Assembly: GCF_002836745.1 (NCBI RefSeq)
Contig: NZ_PJAR01000043.1
Span: 124,001-188,000, forward strand
Reading direction: 5' to 3'
Length of the DNA stretch: 64,000 nt
Source of the DNA: Glaciecola sp. 33A
GTDB taxonomy: Bacteria > Pseudomonadota > Gammaproteobacteria > Enterobacterales > Alteromonadaceae
Part shown: piece by piece, positions 50,174 to 59,640 of the stretch
Numbering within the stretch: position 1 is the first letter of the stretch
Layout: each line of letters opens with the position of its first letter
Position numbers and translations under genes: made by a program
The notes under the pieces: model-generated
Told to the model about the DNA's origin: nothing
Database searches by the model: none
Seen by the model: only the letters and a program-made list of their open reading frames with translations

Positions 50174-50749
50174 CTATTTTCTTAAAAAATTATTCAAAAT
50201 TTTATGACCTTCCTGAGTTAACAATGATTCAGGGTGAAACTGAACACCAAATATAGGCATTGTTTTGTGCTGAATTCCCATTATCTCTGTATCGCCACTT
50301 TCGCTGCAAACTGCAGTAATTTCTAGCCGTTCAGGTAGTGTTTCTAATTCTAACAGCAAAGAATGGTATCTTGTTGCTGTAAATATACTCTGGATCCCTT
50401 CAAAGATCCCATGTGCATGTTTTACTTCTACTTCTGAAGTTTTACCATGTTTGATATTTTTTGCACGTACTACTTTGGCACCAAAGACCTGCCCTATCGC
50501 CTGATGGCCCAAGCATACTCCTAAAAGCGGGACTTTTCCTGCAAATGCTGCAATTGCATCTAAGCAAATACCCGATTCATTCGGTGAACATGGACCAGGA
50601 GATATCACTAAATGTGTAAATTCTAGTTCCTGTAGTTCACTAATACTAAGCTCATCATTTTTGATGACTTTTACCCTAGCACCTAACTCTTCAAAATAGC
50701 GCACTAAATTGAAGGTAAAAGAGTCATAATTATCAATGATTAAAACCAT
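50174..50749 (-). CDS. pabA: Aminodeoxychorismate/anthranilate synthase glutaminase subunit
   Basis: A class I glutamine amidotransferase supplying ammonia for p-aminobenzoate (and often anthranilate) synthesis. The 191-aa protein has the nucleophile Cys79 in GVCLGHQ, the oxyanion strand SPGPC and the C-terminal His-Glu in GVQFHPES. The IKHGKTSEVEV and RYHSLLLE segments match E. coli PabA better than TrpG fusion forms. It lies near argD, as in enterics. The partner PabB or TrpE is not in the window. Confidence 0.9.
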   Translation of the reverse strand: MVLIIDNYDSFTFNLVRYFEELGARVKVIKNDELSISELQELEFTHLVISPGPCSPNESGICLDAIAAFAGKVPLLGVCLGHQAIGQVFGAKVVRAKNIKHGKTSEVEVKHAHGIFEGIQSIFTATRYHSLLLELETLPERLEITAVCSESGDTEIMGIQHKTMPIFGVQFHPESLLTQEGHKILNNFLRK

Positions 50750-50847
50750 GTTAGTAACTCCAATGGCAAAGCTTGTTTTGCAAGCAAATCATATTCGTTT
50801 ATAGCCAAGTCAATGCCTAGAGCTGGATAGAAATCCAGGGTACGGGG

Positions 50848-51855
50848 TTATGGTGCGACAAACCCAAGTGCTTTATATGTTTTTGCGAGCGTCACTGATG
50901 CTTTTTCCCTGGCTTTTATAGCGCTAGCTCGCAAAACATCATGTAAATAACTTTGGTCGGTGCGAATCCGAGCATATTCTGTCTGAATAGGAGAAAGCAT
51001 AGAAACAACAGCCTCAGCAACATCACCTTTTAAGTGCCCATACATCTTGTCTTGGTATTGTGGGACCAAGCTCTCAATTGACTGTCCTGTTGTACAAGAC
51101 AGTAACGATAATAAACTTGATACACCCGGCTTTTCAGCAACATCAAAATAAATACGTGCTTGCTCATCACTGTCAGTAACGGCACGCTTAATTTTTTTGC
51201 TCAGCTTTTTCGGATCGTCCAATAAGCCAATCACATTATTTGGATTATCATCCGATTTTGACATTTTTTTCAAGGGATCTTGTAAGCTCATAATACGAGC
51301 ACCTGATTCAGGAATAAACGGGTCAGGGATGGTGAATATGTCACCATAGATATTATTGAATCGAGTTGCGATGTCTCGAGTTAATTCCAAATGCTGCTTT
51401 TGATCTTCACCGACAGGGACTTTATTTGCCTGATAAATCAGTATATCAGCAGCTTGAAGCACAGGATAGCTATACAAACCAACGTTGATATTTGACGCAT
51501 TCTTTTGTGATTTATCCTTAAACTGTGTCATCCGATTGAGCTCGCCCATTTGCGTATAACAATTGAGTACCCAGCTTAGTTGCGCATGCTCCGGCACGTG
51601 AGACTGCAAAAAAATACTACTTTTTTTAGGATCAATACCGCAGGCTAGATATAATGCTAAGCCATCAAGGCAGGCTTGATTTAGCGCCGTAGGGTCCTGC
51701 CTAACTGTAATGGCATGCAAATCAACAATCATGTACAGGCAATCGTTGTCGTCTTGCATATTTACCCACTGCCGCAGGGCTCCCATATAGTTGCCCATGG
51801 TAAGTTGACCGGAAGGTTGGCAACCACTTAAAACGATCGGTTTTTGCAAGCTCAT
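50848..51855 (-). CDS. trpS: Tryptophanyl-tRNA synthetase
   Basis: Class I synthetase charging tRNA-Trp. The 335-aa protein has the HIGH-equivalent [14 protein letters not shown] and the KMSKS loop (KKMSKSDDN), plus [14 protein letters not shown]. It lies 21 bp after rpe, probably in one operon. In E. coli gph sits between these two genes; here it is absent. A short hairpin GCTTG/CAAGC with TTTG follows near 50771-50785 and may end the transcript. Confidence 0.96.
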   Translation of the reverse strand: MSLQKPIVLSGCQPSGQLTMGNYMGALRQWVNMQDDNDCLYMIVDLHAITVRQDPTALNQACLDGLALYLACGIDPKKSSIFLQSHVPEHAQLSWVLNCYTQMGELNRMTQFKDKSQKNASNINVGLYSYPVLQAADILIYQANKVPVGEDQKQHLELTRDIATRFNNIYGDIFTIPDPFIPESGARIMSLQDPLKKMSKSDDNPNNVIGLLDDPKKLSKKIKRAVTDSDEQARIYFDVAEKPGVSSLLSLLSCTTGQSIESLVPQYQDKMYGHLKGDVAEAVVSMLSPIQTEYARIRTDQSYLHDVLRASAIKAREKASVTLAKTYKALGFVAP

Positions 51856-51876
51856 TTTGTTTACGACTTCCTCATG

Positions 51877-52539
51877 TTATTTACATTGATTTTTCATTGC
51901 CGCGATAGTGTCGGCGTAATTATCGGTATTGAATATAGCAGAACCTGCAACGAACATGTCCGCGCCTGCATCCCAAACCGACTTGATATTGTCGACCTTT
52001 ATACCACCATCAACTTCTATTCGAATATTGAGACTTTTTGCCTCTATTATCTTCTTTAACTGTGTAATTTTAGTCAGTGTATTTTCGATGAAAGATTGCC
52101 CGCCAAACCCAGGGTTAACTGACATTAACAAAACATAATCAAGTTTTTCAAGGACACAATCCAGAACGTGTAATGGCGTTCCGGGGTTCAATGCCAGTCC
52201 GGCTTTGCAACCATTATTTTTAATTAATTGGATACTGCGGTCCAGATGCATCGTTGCTTCAGGGTGAAAACTAATCATACTTGCGCCAGCTTTTGCAAAA
52301 GCCTCGATCATAGAATCAACTGGCTGGACCATTAAATGCACGTCAATATCCGCCTTGATACCATATTTGCGCAATGCTTCACAAATCATTGGGCCGAAAG
52401 AAAGGTTAGGAACGTAATGATTGTCCATTACGTCAAAGTGAACTATATCTGCCCCAGAATCGAGCACGTTTTGAACATCTTGTCCTAAACAAGCAAAATC
52501 AGCGGACAGGATGGATGGTGCAATTAATGGTGTATGCAT
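51877..52539 (-). CDS. rpe: Ribulose-phosphate 3-epimerase
   Basis: Interconverts ribulose-5-P and xylulose-5-P in the pentose phosphate pathway. The 220-aa TIM barrel has [29 protein letters not shown] (metal His and Asp), [20 protein letters not shown] and the Asp in EVDGGI. It is upstream of trpS. The long 393-bp gap before it contains the divergent torF control region. In relatives dam lies directly upstream; here it is 4.6 kb away. Confidence 0.96.
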   Translation of the reverse strand: MHTPLIAPSILSADFACLGQDVQNVLDSGADIVHFDVMDNHYVPNLSFGPMICEALRKYGIKADIDVHLMVQPVDSMIEAFAKAGASMISFHPEATMHLDRSIQLIKNNGCKAGLALNPGTPLHVLDCVLEKLDYVLLMSVNPGFGGQSFIENTLTKITQLKKIIEAKSLNIRIEVDGGIKVDNIKSVWDAGADMFVAGSAIFNTDNYADTIAAMKNQCK

Positions 52540-52599
52540 TAGTTAATCCCAAATCCCTTCAGTTTACCGAACTTTTGTGATTGACAAAAGCCTTAACCG

Positions 52600-52616
52600 C
52601 GCACTTTATTGGTGAG
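52600..52616 (+). promoter_or_regulatory. NtrC-like site upstream of torF
   Basis: CGCACT-TTATT-GGTGAG keeps the GCAC and GGTG cores of TGCACC-N5-GGTGCA with the same spacing. It is about 140 bp before the sigma-54 element, within normal enhancer range. Confidence 0.45.
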
Positions 52617-52750
52617 CATGCATCAAATTGGGGCATTTTTATTCACTAAATCAATTCAATGCGCCAAAAGTTTTTATGTAGCAAAACATAAAAATCAAAA
52701 AAATCTTTAAAATTCAATGTGATAATTTTTATTATACCGTTTTTTATATT

Positions 52751-52768
52751 TAGGCACTACTTTTGCTA
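52751..52768 (+). promoter_or_regulatory. Predicted sigma-54 promoter of torF
   Basis: TAGGCACTACTTTTGCTA: -24 GG at 52753-52754, -12 GC at 52765-52766, exactly 10 bp between, with GGCAC and TTGC intact. This is the best sigma-54 match in the window. Confidence 0.75.
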
Positions 52769-52932
52769 TACCTAATCCATACACGGATTATACAAATAAA
52801 ATGAGTGAATGTTGTATTAACAACATAAATAAATTATCAATTTAATACGTAGCAGCATGGCAAAACAAATAATAATAATAAGACGACAAGAAGAAACCGC
52901 TTTAACAACTTGGAACCTTACGGAGAACTCAC

Positions 52933-53574
52933 ATGAAAACTTTTAAACACGCAGCAATAGCTGCCACAATTTTGACAGCAACGCTAACAAGCCAATCTGC
53001 AATAGCGGGTTGGTCAGCAAACATCGGTCTTGTTTCTGATTATCATTTCCGTGGTATTCAACAAACTGAGTCCGCGTCAGCTTATGCTGGTGTTGATTAC
53101 GCCGCTGATTCTGGCTTTTATGTCGGTGCTTGGTCTGCTGAAGTGGAAGATGGGCTTGAAGTCGACTTATATGGAGGTTATGGCCTCGAATTAGAAAGTG
53201 GCATCTCGCTGGACGCCAATTTCGTTAGCTATCAATATACCGGTGACTTTGACAGTGCTTACAATGAAATTGGAGTAAGCGCTAGTTATGGTTTATTTTC
53301 GGTCGGATACGTTAACGGTAAGTGGGATGGTGCAGTAGGTGACGAGGATGCAACCGAAGGAGACTATACGTTAGTTACACTGGGTGTCGAGAAAAACGGA
53401 TGGTCTGCAACTATTGGTTCTTGGGGCAAAACGTTCGATGGTGAGTATGCTGAAATTGCATATGGTACTGACATTGGCGGATTTGATGTTGGCGTAGGCC
53501 TTGTAGTCAGCGGTTCTGATTTAGATGACAGCGAATCGTTATACCTTTCGCTTAGCAAATCATTTGAGCTATAA
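52933..53574 (+). CDS. TorF-family putative outer-membrane porin
   Basis: A 213-aa precursor with a signal peptide (cut after SQSAIA, residue 25). It is then a beta-barrel with alternating aromatic strands: NIGLVSDYHFRGIQQTESASAYAGVDYAADSGFYVGAWSAEV, the TIGR02001-type signature, ending SLSLSKSFEL with the C-terminal aromatic/Leu. Related genes often sit beside glnK-amtB. Here it is about 46 kb from them but has its own predicted sigma-54 promoter and NtrC-like site, so expression under nitrogen limitation is expected. A strong terminator follows. The substrate is unknown; ammonium or small nitrogen compounds are a guess. Confidence 0.85.
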   Translation: MKTFKHAAIAATILTATLTSQSAIAGWSANIGLVSDYHFRGIQQTESASAYAGVDYAADSGFYVGAWSAEVEDGLEVDLYGGYGLELESGISLDANFVSYQYTGDFDSAYNEIGVSASYGLFSVGYVNGKWDGAVGDEDATEGDYTLVTLGVEKNGWSATIGSWGKTFDGEYAEIAYGTDIGGFDVGVGLVVSGSDLDDSESLYLSLSKSFEL

Positions 53575-53600
53575 CGTAACACGTTAGGATTATATATAAA

Positions 53601-53635
53601 AAACCCTGCAAGCCTCAAGGCTTGCAGGGTTTTTT
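53601..53635 (+). terminator. Strong rho-independent terminator of torF
   Basis: ACCCTGCAAGCC (53603-53614), loop TCAA, GGCTTGCAGGGT (53619-53630), then T's to 53635. The 12-bp stem is flanked by A's on the left, so it could work on both strands. Confidence 0.95.
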
Positions 53636-53849
53636 ATTAATGATTAAATATTGTGCATTTTGACTTTTGCGTTATACTAACGTCTAACGTTTCATTTATT
53701 TATTGAACTACTATTGAACTACGATGTCATTATTGGTTCATAGGGTTAATGTTTGCATTTTCCAGCCTACCACAACGTGTTCGTACATAGCGTGTTCGTT
53801 TGTTATTGTATTTATAAAAGAGCATGTCGGTAAGAGTATAAAATTGAAT

Positions 53850-54155
53850 ATGAAGAGCCAGATAAGTAGAATAGCGCCAAGAAAAGCAACATTGATAAAA
53901 TCAGTGTCCGTTGGCCTCTGCCTAATGCTTGGTATCTACTTTACTATTTTTTCTATTCAGCCATCTATAGGCAGTTGTAGCCAAAGCGATTTTGCAGTGC
54001 AAACAGATGAAAATGGCTTACCTGTAAGTATTCAATGTTCGCGCAAAGGCAACGAAGTAAGTTGGTTGGCGTGGATCACAAACAAGTCTACATCTAATCA
54101 GTTTCATTTTCTTGATTTGTTAGAGTTGCTCTCGCAAATTGGGTCTGATGAATAA
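53850..54155 (+). CDS. Small membrane-anchored protein of unknown function
   Basis: A 101-aa protein starting at ATG 53850 (MKSQISRIAPRKATLIK). A basic N-terminus is followed by a membrane helix (about 20-38, VGLCLMLGIYFTIFSI), then a periplasmic-facing region with two cysteines (GSCSQSDF and IQCSRKG) and a C-terminal helix FHFLDLLELLSQIG. A longer frame from 53724 has no conserved look. It is followed after 12 bp by the DUF2970 gene. I do not recognise the family. Confidence 0.6.
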   Translation: MKSQISRIAPRKATLIKSVSVGLCLMLGIYFTIFSIQPSIGSCSQSDFAVQTDENGLPVSIQCSRKGNEVSWLAWITNKSTSNQFHFLDLLELLSQIGSDE

Positions 54156-54167
54156 TAGGTAGTGTTA

Positions 54168-54350
54168 GTGCTCAAAAAATGGTTTCGATTAGTAAAAAGT
54201 GTATCCGCAAGTATGTTAGGCGTACAATCTCAAAAGAGTTACGAAGAAGATTTTACTGAACAATCAGCGGTCCCGTTCGTTGTTACCGGTATTGTTCTGG
54301 TCATAGTGTTTGTGGTAAGCCTTATTTTACTAGTTAGTTTTTTAGTTTAA
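54168..54350 (+). CDS. DUF2970-family small membrane protein
   Basis: A 60-aa protein with the DUF2970 pattern: LKKWFRLVKSVSASMLGVQSQKSYEEDF, then a hydrophobic helix VTGIVLVIVFVVSLILLVSFLV. The function is unknown. I choose GTG 54168, since AGGT lies 8 bases upstream; GTG 54162 would be too close to it. It lies 12 bp downstream of the 101-aa gene and converges on the GGDEF-EAL gene. Confidence 0.8.
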   Translation: MLKKWFRLVKSVSASMLGVQSQKSYEEDFTEQSAVPFVVTGIVLVIVFVVSLILLVSFLV

Positions 54351-54383
54351 CTAATATTATCTATTTCTAGTTGCGCATGTGTA

Positions 54384-56783
54384 TTATGGCTTGCCGTTCT
54401 CTTGTAAAAATACGACTAAGTCTTCATGTATAATGGGCTTAGAAATGAAATATCCTTGAATAAAATCACAACCCAATTTTCCTAATTGTTCAAATTGCTC
54501 TTGCGTTTCGGCTCCCTCCGCAACGACGGGAACAGAAAAACTGTGGATCATCTGAGTTAGTGAACCAACAATTCTTTGCTGTCTTGTATCGACGTCAATT
54601 TTGTCAAGCAGAGAGCGGTCTAGTTTAACCGTATTGTAATTGAATGAAGCCAAGTACGACAGAGAAGAATATCCTGCACCAAAATCATCTATCGCTACCC
54701 TAAACCCAATGCTAGCTGCCATTTCTATCCAAGCCTTAGCTTGTTTAAAGTTAGTAATTAACGTGGTTTCGGTTATTTCAAGTTCGATACGGTTCGGACT
54801 GACTTTATGGATTTCTAGCTGGTTAACAAGTAATTCAAGCGCTCTGTCATCAACTAGTTGGGAAGGACTTAAGTTAACTGAAATAACAACATCGCTGCGT
54901 CCAATACTCGTTAAATATGTCGCTTCTTGTATTACGTTGTTAACAATCCATTCGAACAATTTATTCATATTTTCACTTTCTTCCAGCACATCTATAAATG
55001 TTGGCGGTGGAATAAAGCCCAGCTCTGGATGCTTCCAACGGCAAAGCGCTTCAATTTTAGTTACTTTTCTCGTGTAACTGTCAACAATGGGTTGATAGAC
55101 CAGAAATAGCTGCCCGTCTGCAAGTGATGCAAGAAAATCATTTTTGATAGTAAATTTTAACTGTGCTCGGGCTCTCATCGATTCATCAAAAAATTTATAT
55201 CTGTTTTTTCCTTCTTCCTTCGCTTGATACATAGCAATATCAGCATATCTTAGTAATTGGTCTGCATCGATTGCTTTGGCTTTTTGGAGTGCAATACCAA
55301 TACTGGCGCTAATCACGATATTCGTCTCATAAACATGAAACGGAGCTGCAAATAGTTGTACCAGTGATTCAGCCATTTGAAACAAGATTTTTTCACTGCT
55401 ATAGTCGGTATAACAGATAACAAATTCATCGCCACCTATCCGATAGACCTTGATGAATTTGTTGGAAACCCCTTTTAAGCGATAACCTATTTTCTTTAAC
55501 ATAATATCGCCAGCTTCATGACCTAAATTATCATTAACAGGTTTAAATCCATCTAAATCTAAGAAAAAGATAGCAACATTCAATGATGACTCTGTATTGC
55601 GTATATGCCAAAGGTCATCCACCAGTACATTGCGTGTAAATAGACCTGTTATGCCGTCAATAGTGGCTTGACGCAGCAGTCTTTTCTGCGAAAAATCGAG
55701 CTCACGCTCATAGGATTCGAGCATGTCAATTGCATTTCTAAATTCATCTTCAAGGTCATGCAGTTCGTCATTAAACTTTCGCTTGCCGGATTGTCCAAGA
55801 CGAAACCTAGCCGTATTATATTCTTTATTTGCAATCAGCCTTATGGCTCTGCGTAATTTGTTTATTTGTGAAATAGGGATGATTGAAAAAGTTATTAGAG
55901 TCAGTAAAATTCCCAATGTGACTGTCATAAAGATAATGATGATTTGTTCTTTTTGATGATTTTGCTCGGCAACAACGGATGTGACATCGCGTATAAATAT
56001 AACCTTTAGATTAGAGCCAACTACGCTTAAGGTTTCAAACCAGATGAAAAATTCTCTTCCGTCAAAGGATTTTATTATCCCTTGTGTTTCAGCCTGTGTC
56101 AGTTCATCTTGTGTTAGTTGCGTCTTTAATAGGGCGTCAATTCGTCCAAGTCCGGTCATTATTTCTGTGCTATAACGCTTCAGATTGAGCTGATTTGTGA
56201 TTGGTTCCTCGTTAGGTGCCAATACACCAACATCACTACCTACCATTTGATATAAAAATTCAATTGACGGCGCAATGTCAGCAACAAGAGTTAGCGACGC
56301 TATTTTACGACCAAACATAACTGGAACCGACGAGGCTAGCTCACAAATGCGATGGCATATTATAGCTGATTTTGCCTGTGAACTAGCAAACACCTCCTGC
56401 CGTAACAAAGTAGTTTCTTGTGCAGGAAAGTCGCCAAACTCGAATGTTTGCTCTGAGTTAGTAATAGACATAGAGGATAAACCGAAGCTGAGCTGGAGCC
56501 GAGGCCAAATTCCTTCGAAATAAGACGCTGCTTCTTGTGGTGTTTTATTCCCTAAACCACCGAGTGTAAAGACCTCTTCAGCAGTCAGTACTTGCTCTTT
56601 TAGCTGCTGTTGCAATAATAATTGAGCTACTTGCAAATGCGATTTTTTAATCGCTTTAACGTTTTCTATAAAACGTTTAGATTGCTGCGCTGTGACGAAT
56701 CCATAGGACGCACTTAGCGACACAATGGCTACGACAATGACCAATAGAAGAGTCTTAAATAATAAACCGCGGATTCGAATCAT
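54384..56783 (-). CDS. Membrane GGDEF-EAL cyclic-di-GMP protein
   Basis: A 799-aa protein. An N-terminal membrane helix (8-28), a periplasmic sensor (about 30-275) with Cys143 and Cys147 in IICHRICELA, a second helix (about 281-303) and a HAMP-like linker come first. A GGDEF domain with intact RIGGDEF (448-454) follows, then an EAL domain (EAL at 578-580, DDFGAGYSSLSYL present). Both active sites look complete, so synthesis, hydrolysis or both are possible. The two sensor cysteines suggest redox or metal sensing, which is inference. It is inserted between dam and rpe relative to the classical order. Confidence 0.9.
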   Translation of the reverse strand: MIRIRGLLFKTLLLVIVVAIVSLSASYGFVTAQQSKRFIENVKAIKKSHLQVAQLLLQQQLKEQVLTAEEVFTLGGLGNKTPQEAASYFEGIWPRLQLSFGLSSMSITNSEQTFEFGDFPAQETTLLRQEVFASSQAKSAIICHRICELASSVPVMFGRKIASLTLVADIAPSIEFLYQMVGSDVGVLAPNEEPITNQLNLKRYSTEIMTGLGRIDALLKTQLTQDELTQAETQGIIKSFDGREFFIWFETLSVVGSNLKVIFIRDVTSVVAEQNHQKEQIIIIFMTVTLGILLTLITFSIIPISQINKLRRAIRLIANKEYNTARFRLGQSGKRKFNDELHDLEDEFRNAIDMLESYERELDFSQKRLLRQATIDGITGLFTRNVLVDDLWHIRNTESSLNVAIFFLDLDGFKPVNDNLGHEAGDIMLKKIGYRLKGVSNKFIKVYRIGGDEFVICYTDYSSEKILFQMAESLVQLFAAPFHVYETNIVISASIGIALQKAKAIDADQLLRYADIAMYQAKEEGKNRYKFFDESMRARAQLKFTIKNDFLASLADGQLFLVYQPIVDSYTRKVTKIEALCRWKHPELGFIPPPTFIDVLEESENMNKLFEWIVNNVIQEATYLTSIGRSDVVISVNLSPSQLVDDRALELLVNQLEIHKVSPNRIELEITETTLITNFKQAKAWIEMAASIGFRVAIDDFGAGYSSLSYLASFNYNTVKLDRSLLDKIDVDTRQQRIVGSLTQMIHSFSVPVVAEGAETQEQFEQLGKLGCDFIQGYFISKPIIHEDLVVFLQENGKP

Positions 56784-56932
56784 GAACTAAATTTTGTAAA
56801 CCAATTCCGTTGAAAGCAAAGTCCAATACCTTTTTTCAAATGCTTAAGGCTGCAATATAGAGCAGGGAGCAACCAAGCAGAACCCCCAACAAAGTGAACT
56901 TGACTGTTTAGGCTAACCTTCTTGTTTATTAC

Positions 56933-57091
56933 CTAATTCAGTACGAATGTATAGTGTCGAGCTTTATCTGCTCGATAAAGTAAACCAAGCGGTTGTGCTT
57001 GGGCACGGCCGATATCATACAAATTCGCTGTTAATTTATCATATCGCGCCAATAGCGTCACTGGATTATCGACGCCATATCTTATAGTCAT
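56933..57091 (-). CDS. 52-aa small protein downstream of dam
   Basis: ATG 57091 with AGG seven bases upstream opens a 52-codon frame starting MTIRYGVDNPVTLLARYDKL and ending ARHYTFVLN, with TAG at 56933-56935. Codon use and composition look like real protein; it is soluble with an Arg/Tyr-rich pattern. The frame is the same as dam and stays open from the dam TGA onward, so a readthrough extension of Dam is formally possible. A separate small gene is more likely. Function unknown. Confidence 0.5.
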   Translation of the reverse strand: MTIRYGVDNPVTLLARYDKLTANLYDIGRAQAQPLGLLYRADKARHYTFVLN

Positions 57092-57133
57092 ATAATTGCC
57101 TGCAAGAGGGCGTTTATTTAATATACCAGTTAA

Positions 57134-57967
57134 TCACTTAGTTTCATTGCAAAAAACAGCAATGAGTTCTCTTACTGGCTTCCGGTTGAGGGGATTTTGA
57201 CTGATCAATCGCCGGGCAAAAAAACTATTAAATTTTGCGCCTCGATATAAACGCCGCGAAAGCGGCGTATCGTGGTTACTGATAATCACCGTCACTGGAC
57301 GTTTCGCTACAATGTCGAGCACTGTTTGTGCCAATTTTTCTTGAGCATCTAAGCTAAATCCGCTTGTTGCGTACTGAGTAAATGACGCTGTTTTGCTAAT
57401 AGGAATGTATGGTGGATCGCAATAAATGACACTGTTATCAGGCGCTTTTTTGATGACTTCAACATAATCTAAATTAGTGAATTCAGCTTTAGCAAAACGC
57501 TCGGCAAAATAAGCAATTTCTGCCGATGGCATTTTTGGCTTTACATAGCGGCCAAAAGGCACATTAAAACCACCTTTGCGGTTGTAACGACATAAACCAT
57601 TGTAGCCGTGGCGATTGAGATAAACAAACAACAAGGCTCTTCGAAATGCATCATCAGTGGCATTAAACTCCTCTCGACGCTGGTAATAGAAATCTGAATC
57701 GTTTGACTCTGGCGTGAATAATGGAGCTAATGCAGTAACAAAATGCTGTGATGAGTGTTGAACCAATTTGTACAAATCAACCAAATCGGTATTAATGTCG
57801 TTAAGTTGATAATTATCGTATTGCGCATTTAACGCGATAGAGCCGGCGCCAAAAAAAGGTTCGATGAGTTTTGGTGATTTAGGTAAGTGAGGGAGAATAT
57901 GCTCAAGCAGAGAGTATTTGCCGCCGGCCCATTTCAAAAAGGCCCTGTTTTTAGTATTTTTATTCAC
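57134..57967 (-). CDS. dam: DNA adenine methyltransferase (GATC)
   Basis: It methylates adenine in GATC and supports mismatch repair and replication control. The 277-aa protein has the AdoMet site FLKWAGGKYSLLEHILPHLP and LIEPFFGAGSIALN, and the catalytic DPPY (VIYCDPPYIPIS). The C-terminal half matches Dam of gammaproteobacteria. It lies 56 bp after damX in the conserved aroK-aroB-damX-dam order. It ends with TGA and the frame remains open beyond. Confidence 0.96.
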   Translation of the reverse strand: MNKNTKNRAFLKWAGGKYSLLEHILPHLPKSPKLIEPFFGAGSIALNAQYDNYQLNDINTDLVDLYKLVQHSSQHFVTALAPLFTPESNDSDFYYQRREEFNATDDAFRRALLFVYLNRHGYNGLCRYNRKGGFNVPFGRYVKPKMPSAEIAYFAERFAKAEFTNLDYVEVIKKAPDNSVIYCDPPYIPISKTASFTQYATSGFSLDAQEKLAQTVLDIVAKRPVTVIISNHDTPLSRRLYRGAKFNSFFARRLISQNPLNRKPVRELIAVFCNETK

Positions 57968-58023
57968 GACTGTGATTCAAACTGCAACGTGTTTTGAAAA
58001 GTGGCGCTACAGTACCATAAAAT

Positions 58024-59589
58024 CTAACGATTTCGTATTTCCAGCTTTATTTGTTTCAAGTCTTTTGCGAATGGTTGTGTCGTTTGCAATGACGATGGCA
58101 ATAATTCGACAGCTTGGCGTGTTGCATTCAAGGAAGTAAAGCGCTGATTCAATAAAACCACATGCCAAGCGCCGCTGTATCTCGTGGTTTGATAAACCCA
58201 TATCAAATCTTGCAATTGATTATCCACAATAAATTCATTTAATACACGTCTATTTTGAATGCCGGAGAGCTGCAATAACACGCCCGGTTCTGGCAATGCC
58301 AACAACATTGCCTCATCAAATTCGTATAAGCGATTATCCCTTAGGTCCTGTTTTTCTTGAGCTGCAGCTTGTTCTGGCAAAGTCGATAAAGTATCGTCAG
58401 ATGCCAAAGTATCAATAGCTAGCTGCTCTTCTTGTGAAGGAGTCAATAATTGATTGCCCAATGTCGCATCAAGTTGTTCAACACTAATAATATCTAGAAC
58501 CGCGAAATCACCGTCAGTCCCATAAGCGTCGATGACGTCGTCGTTTGCGACGGGTGTTACTTCGTCCAAGTTTGTGATGACCCCAGCATCCTGGTCTTGC
58601 GCAGTCCGCTGCCCGTTAATATTATCGTTAAGTGATTTAATTTTATCATTGCTAGTTTGCTTAGCGTCATCCCATGAAGTGATTAACTGAACCTTATCTT
58701 TAGTTGAATTCGAATGTAAATTGGACTGTATCTCCGCTGGTGTAGATAACTGCATTGATTCTTGTTTACTTAGGGATGAGTCAGTGAACTTTTCTTTTGT
58801 CTGCTCTTTTGTTGTTATTTCTTTGTCTAACTGCTCGTTTAACAGCGCCAACTTGTCAGTATTAAGTTGGGCTTCCGGTGGCAGAGTTCCTGTTTGTAGC
58901 AATGATTTTGCATGGTCTGGATATTGCCAACTCATGAGACCGATAAAAACCGACAGCAGTAGAACTAATATGCTCACAATAAACCATTTTTGGGTAACAA
59001 TAGGCGGTGAAAATTCGTCTCGCTTAAATAAGGCGAGAGAAAATGAGGGACGTTCCTCAGCCATGAGGCTCTCTAATGCATTTACGTCGAACTTTGTTGA
59101 ATCTATAGATTGAGTGGACAAAAGCACTGGACGACTACTGTTGCGCTTAGGAAGCCACTTTTTAGCCTTTTCTGCCCAAACTGTCTCACCAAAAAGTATG
59201 ACGTTAACGTGATGATTTTGTGATTGTGTCTTACTCTCTGTTACCCAGTCCCATAGTTCTTGTAAAAATGCATTTGGAAGCGTTTGAGCTTGCTTAATAC
59301 AGAGTAAATAGGGGCCTGGTTGCTCGTGTAAATCTTTGAGGAGTTCTTTCAATGGTCGAACAAAGCTACCTACTTTTTGGCCCAAAAGTTGACGACAAAT
59401 AATTCGTCGAAAATCAGGCGACTCCATGCTTAGCTCAGAAGTGAAATAGGAAATTTCAGTGTTTTCTTTTTGCATCGACAAAAAATCTTCGAGGGTTCTT
59501 TGTTGCTGTGCAATACTGTCCCCGCTTACAAATATAAGCTGAGAAGAATAATTAACTAAGTGTTCCAATCGTTCTTGCAATTCTGACAA
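58024..59589 (-). CDS. damX: DamX-like cell-division protein with SPOR domain
   Basis: DamX binds septal peptidoglycan through its SPOR domain. The N-terminal cytoplasmic region (1-200) resembles a degenerate ATPase-like domain. A membrane helix (202-220) is followed by a long acidic Gln/Asp/Ser-rich linker (225-430). The C-terminal SPOR domain (about 440-515) reads GVLLQLSGIQNRRVLNEFI...WHVVLLNQRFTSLNATRQAV. The start appears to be TTG 59589. It sits between aroB and dam as in E. coli. Confidence 0.9.
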   Translation of the reverse strand: MSELQERLEHLVNYSSQLIFVSGDSIAQQQRTLEDFLSMQKENTEISYFTSELSMESPDFRRIICRQLLGQKVGSFVRPLKELLKDLHEQPGPYLLCIKQAQTLPNAFLQELWDWVTESKTQSQNHHVNVILFGETVWAEKAKKWLPKRNSSRPVLLSTQSIDSTKFDVNALESLMAEERPSFSLALFKRDEFSPPIVTQKWFIVSILVLLLSVFIGLMSWQYPDHAKSLLQTGTLPPEAQLNTDKLALLNEQLDKEITTKEQTKEKFTDSSLSKQESMQLSTPAEIQSNLHSNSTKDKVQLITSWDDAKQTSNDKIKSLNDNINGQRTAQDQDAGVITNLDEVTPVANDDVIDAYGTDGDFAVLDIISVEQLDATLGNQLLTPSQEEQLAIDTLASDDTLSTLPEQAAAQEKQDLRDNRLYEFDEAMLLALPEPGVLLQLSGIQNRRVLNEFIVDNQLQDLIWVYQTTRYSGAWHVVLLNQRFTSLNATRQAVELLPSSLQTTQPFAKDLKQIKLEIRNR

Positions 59590-59640
59590 ACAGTCATGTC
59601 CTTTTAAACTTGGTCTTACAAATTTTTGCAGCAGTTTGGG

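Larger units (their letters stand above)
52540..52932. other. 393-bp divergent control region of rpe and torF
   Basis: It contains an NtrC-like site, a strong sigma-54 promoter and an AT-rich leader of about 155 bases ahead of torF. The leader includes a TAATAATAATAA run near 52870. No gene was found. Confidence 0.55.

Noticed and set aside
53724-53849. Longer N-terminus (42 residues) for the 101-aa gene
   Set aside because: The extension has no conserved look and would bury the natural basic start and membrane anchor beginning at 53850.
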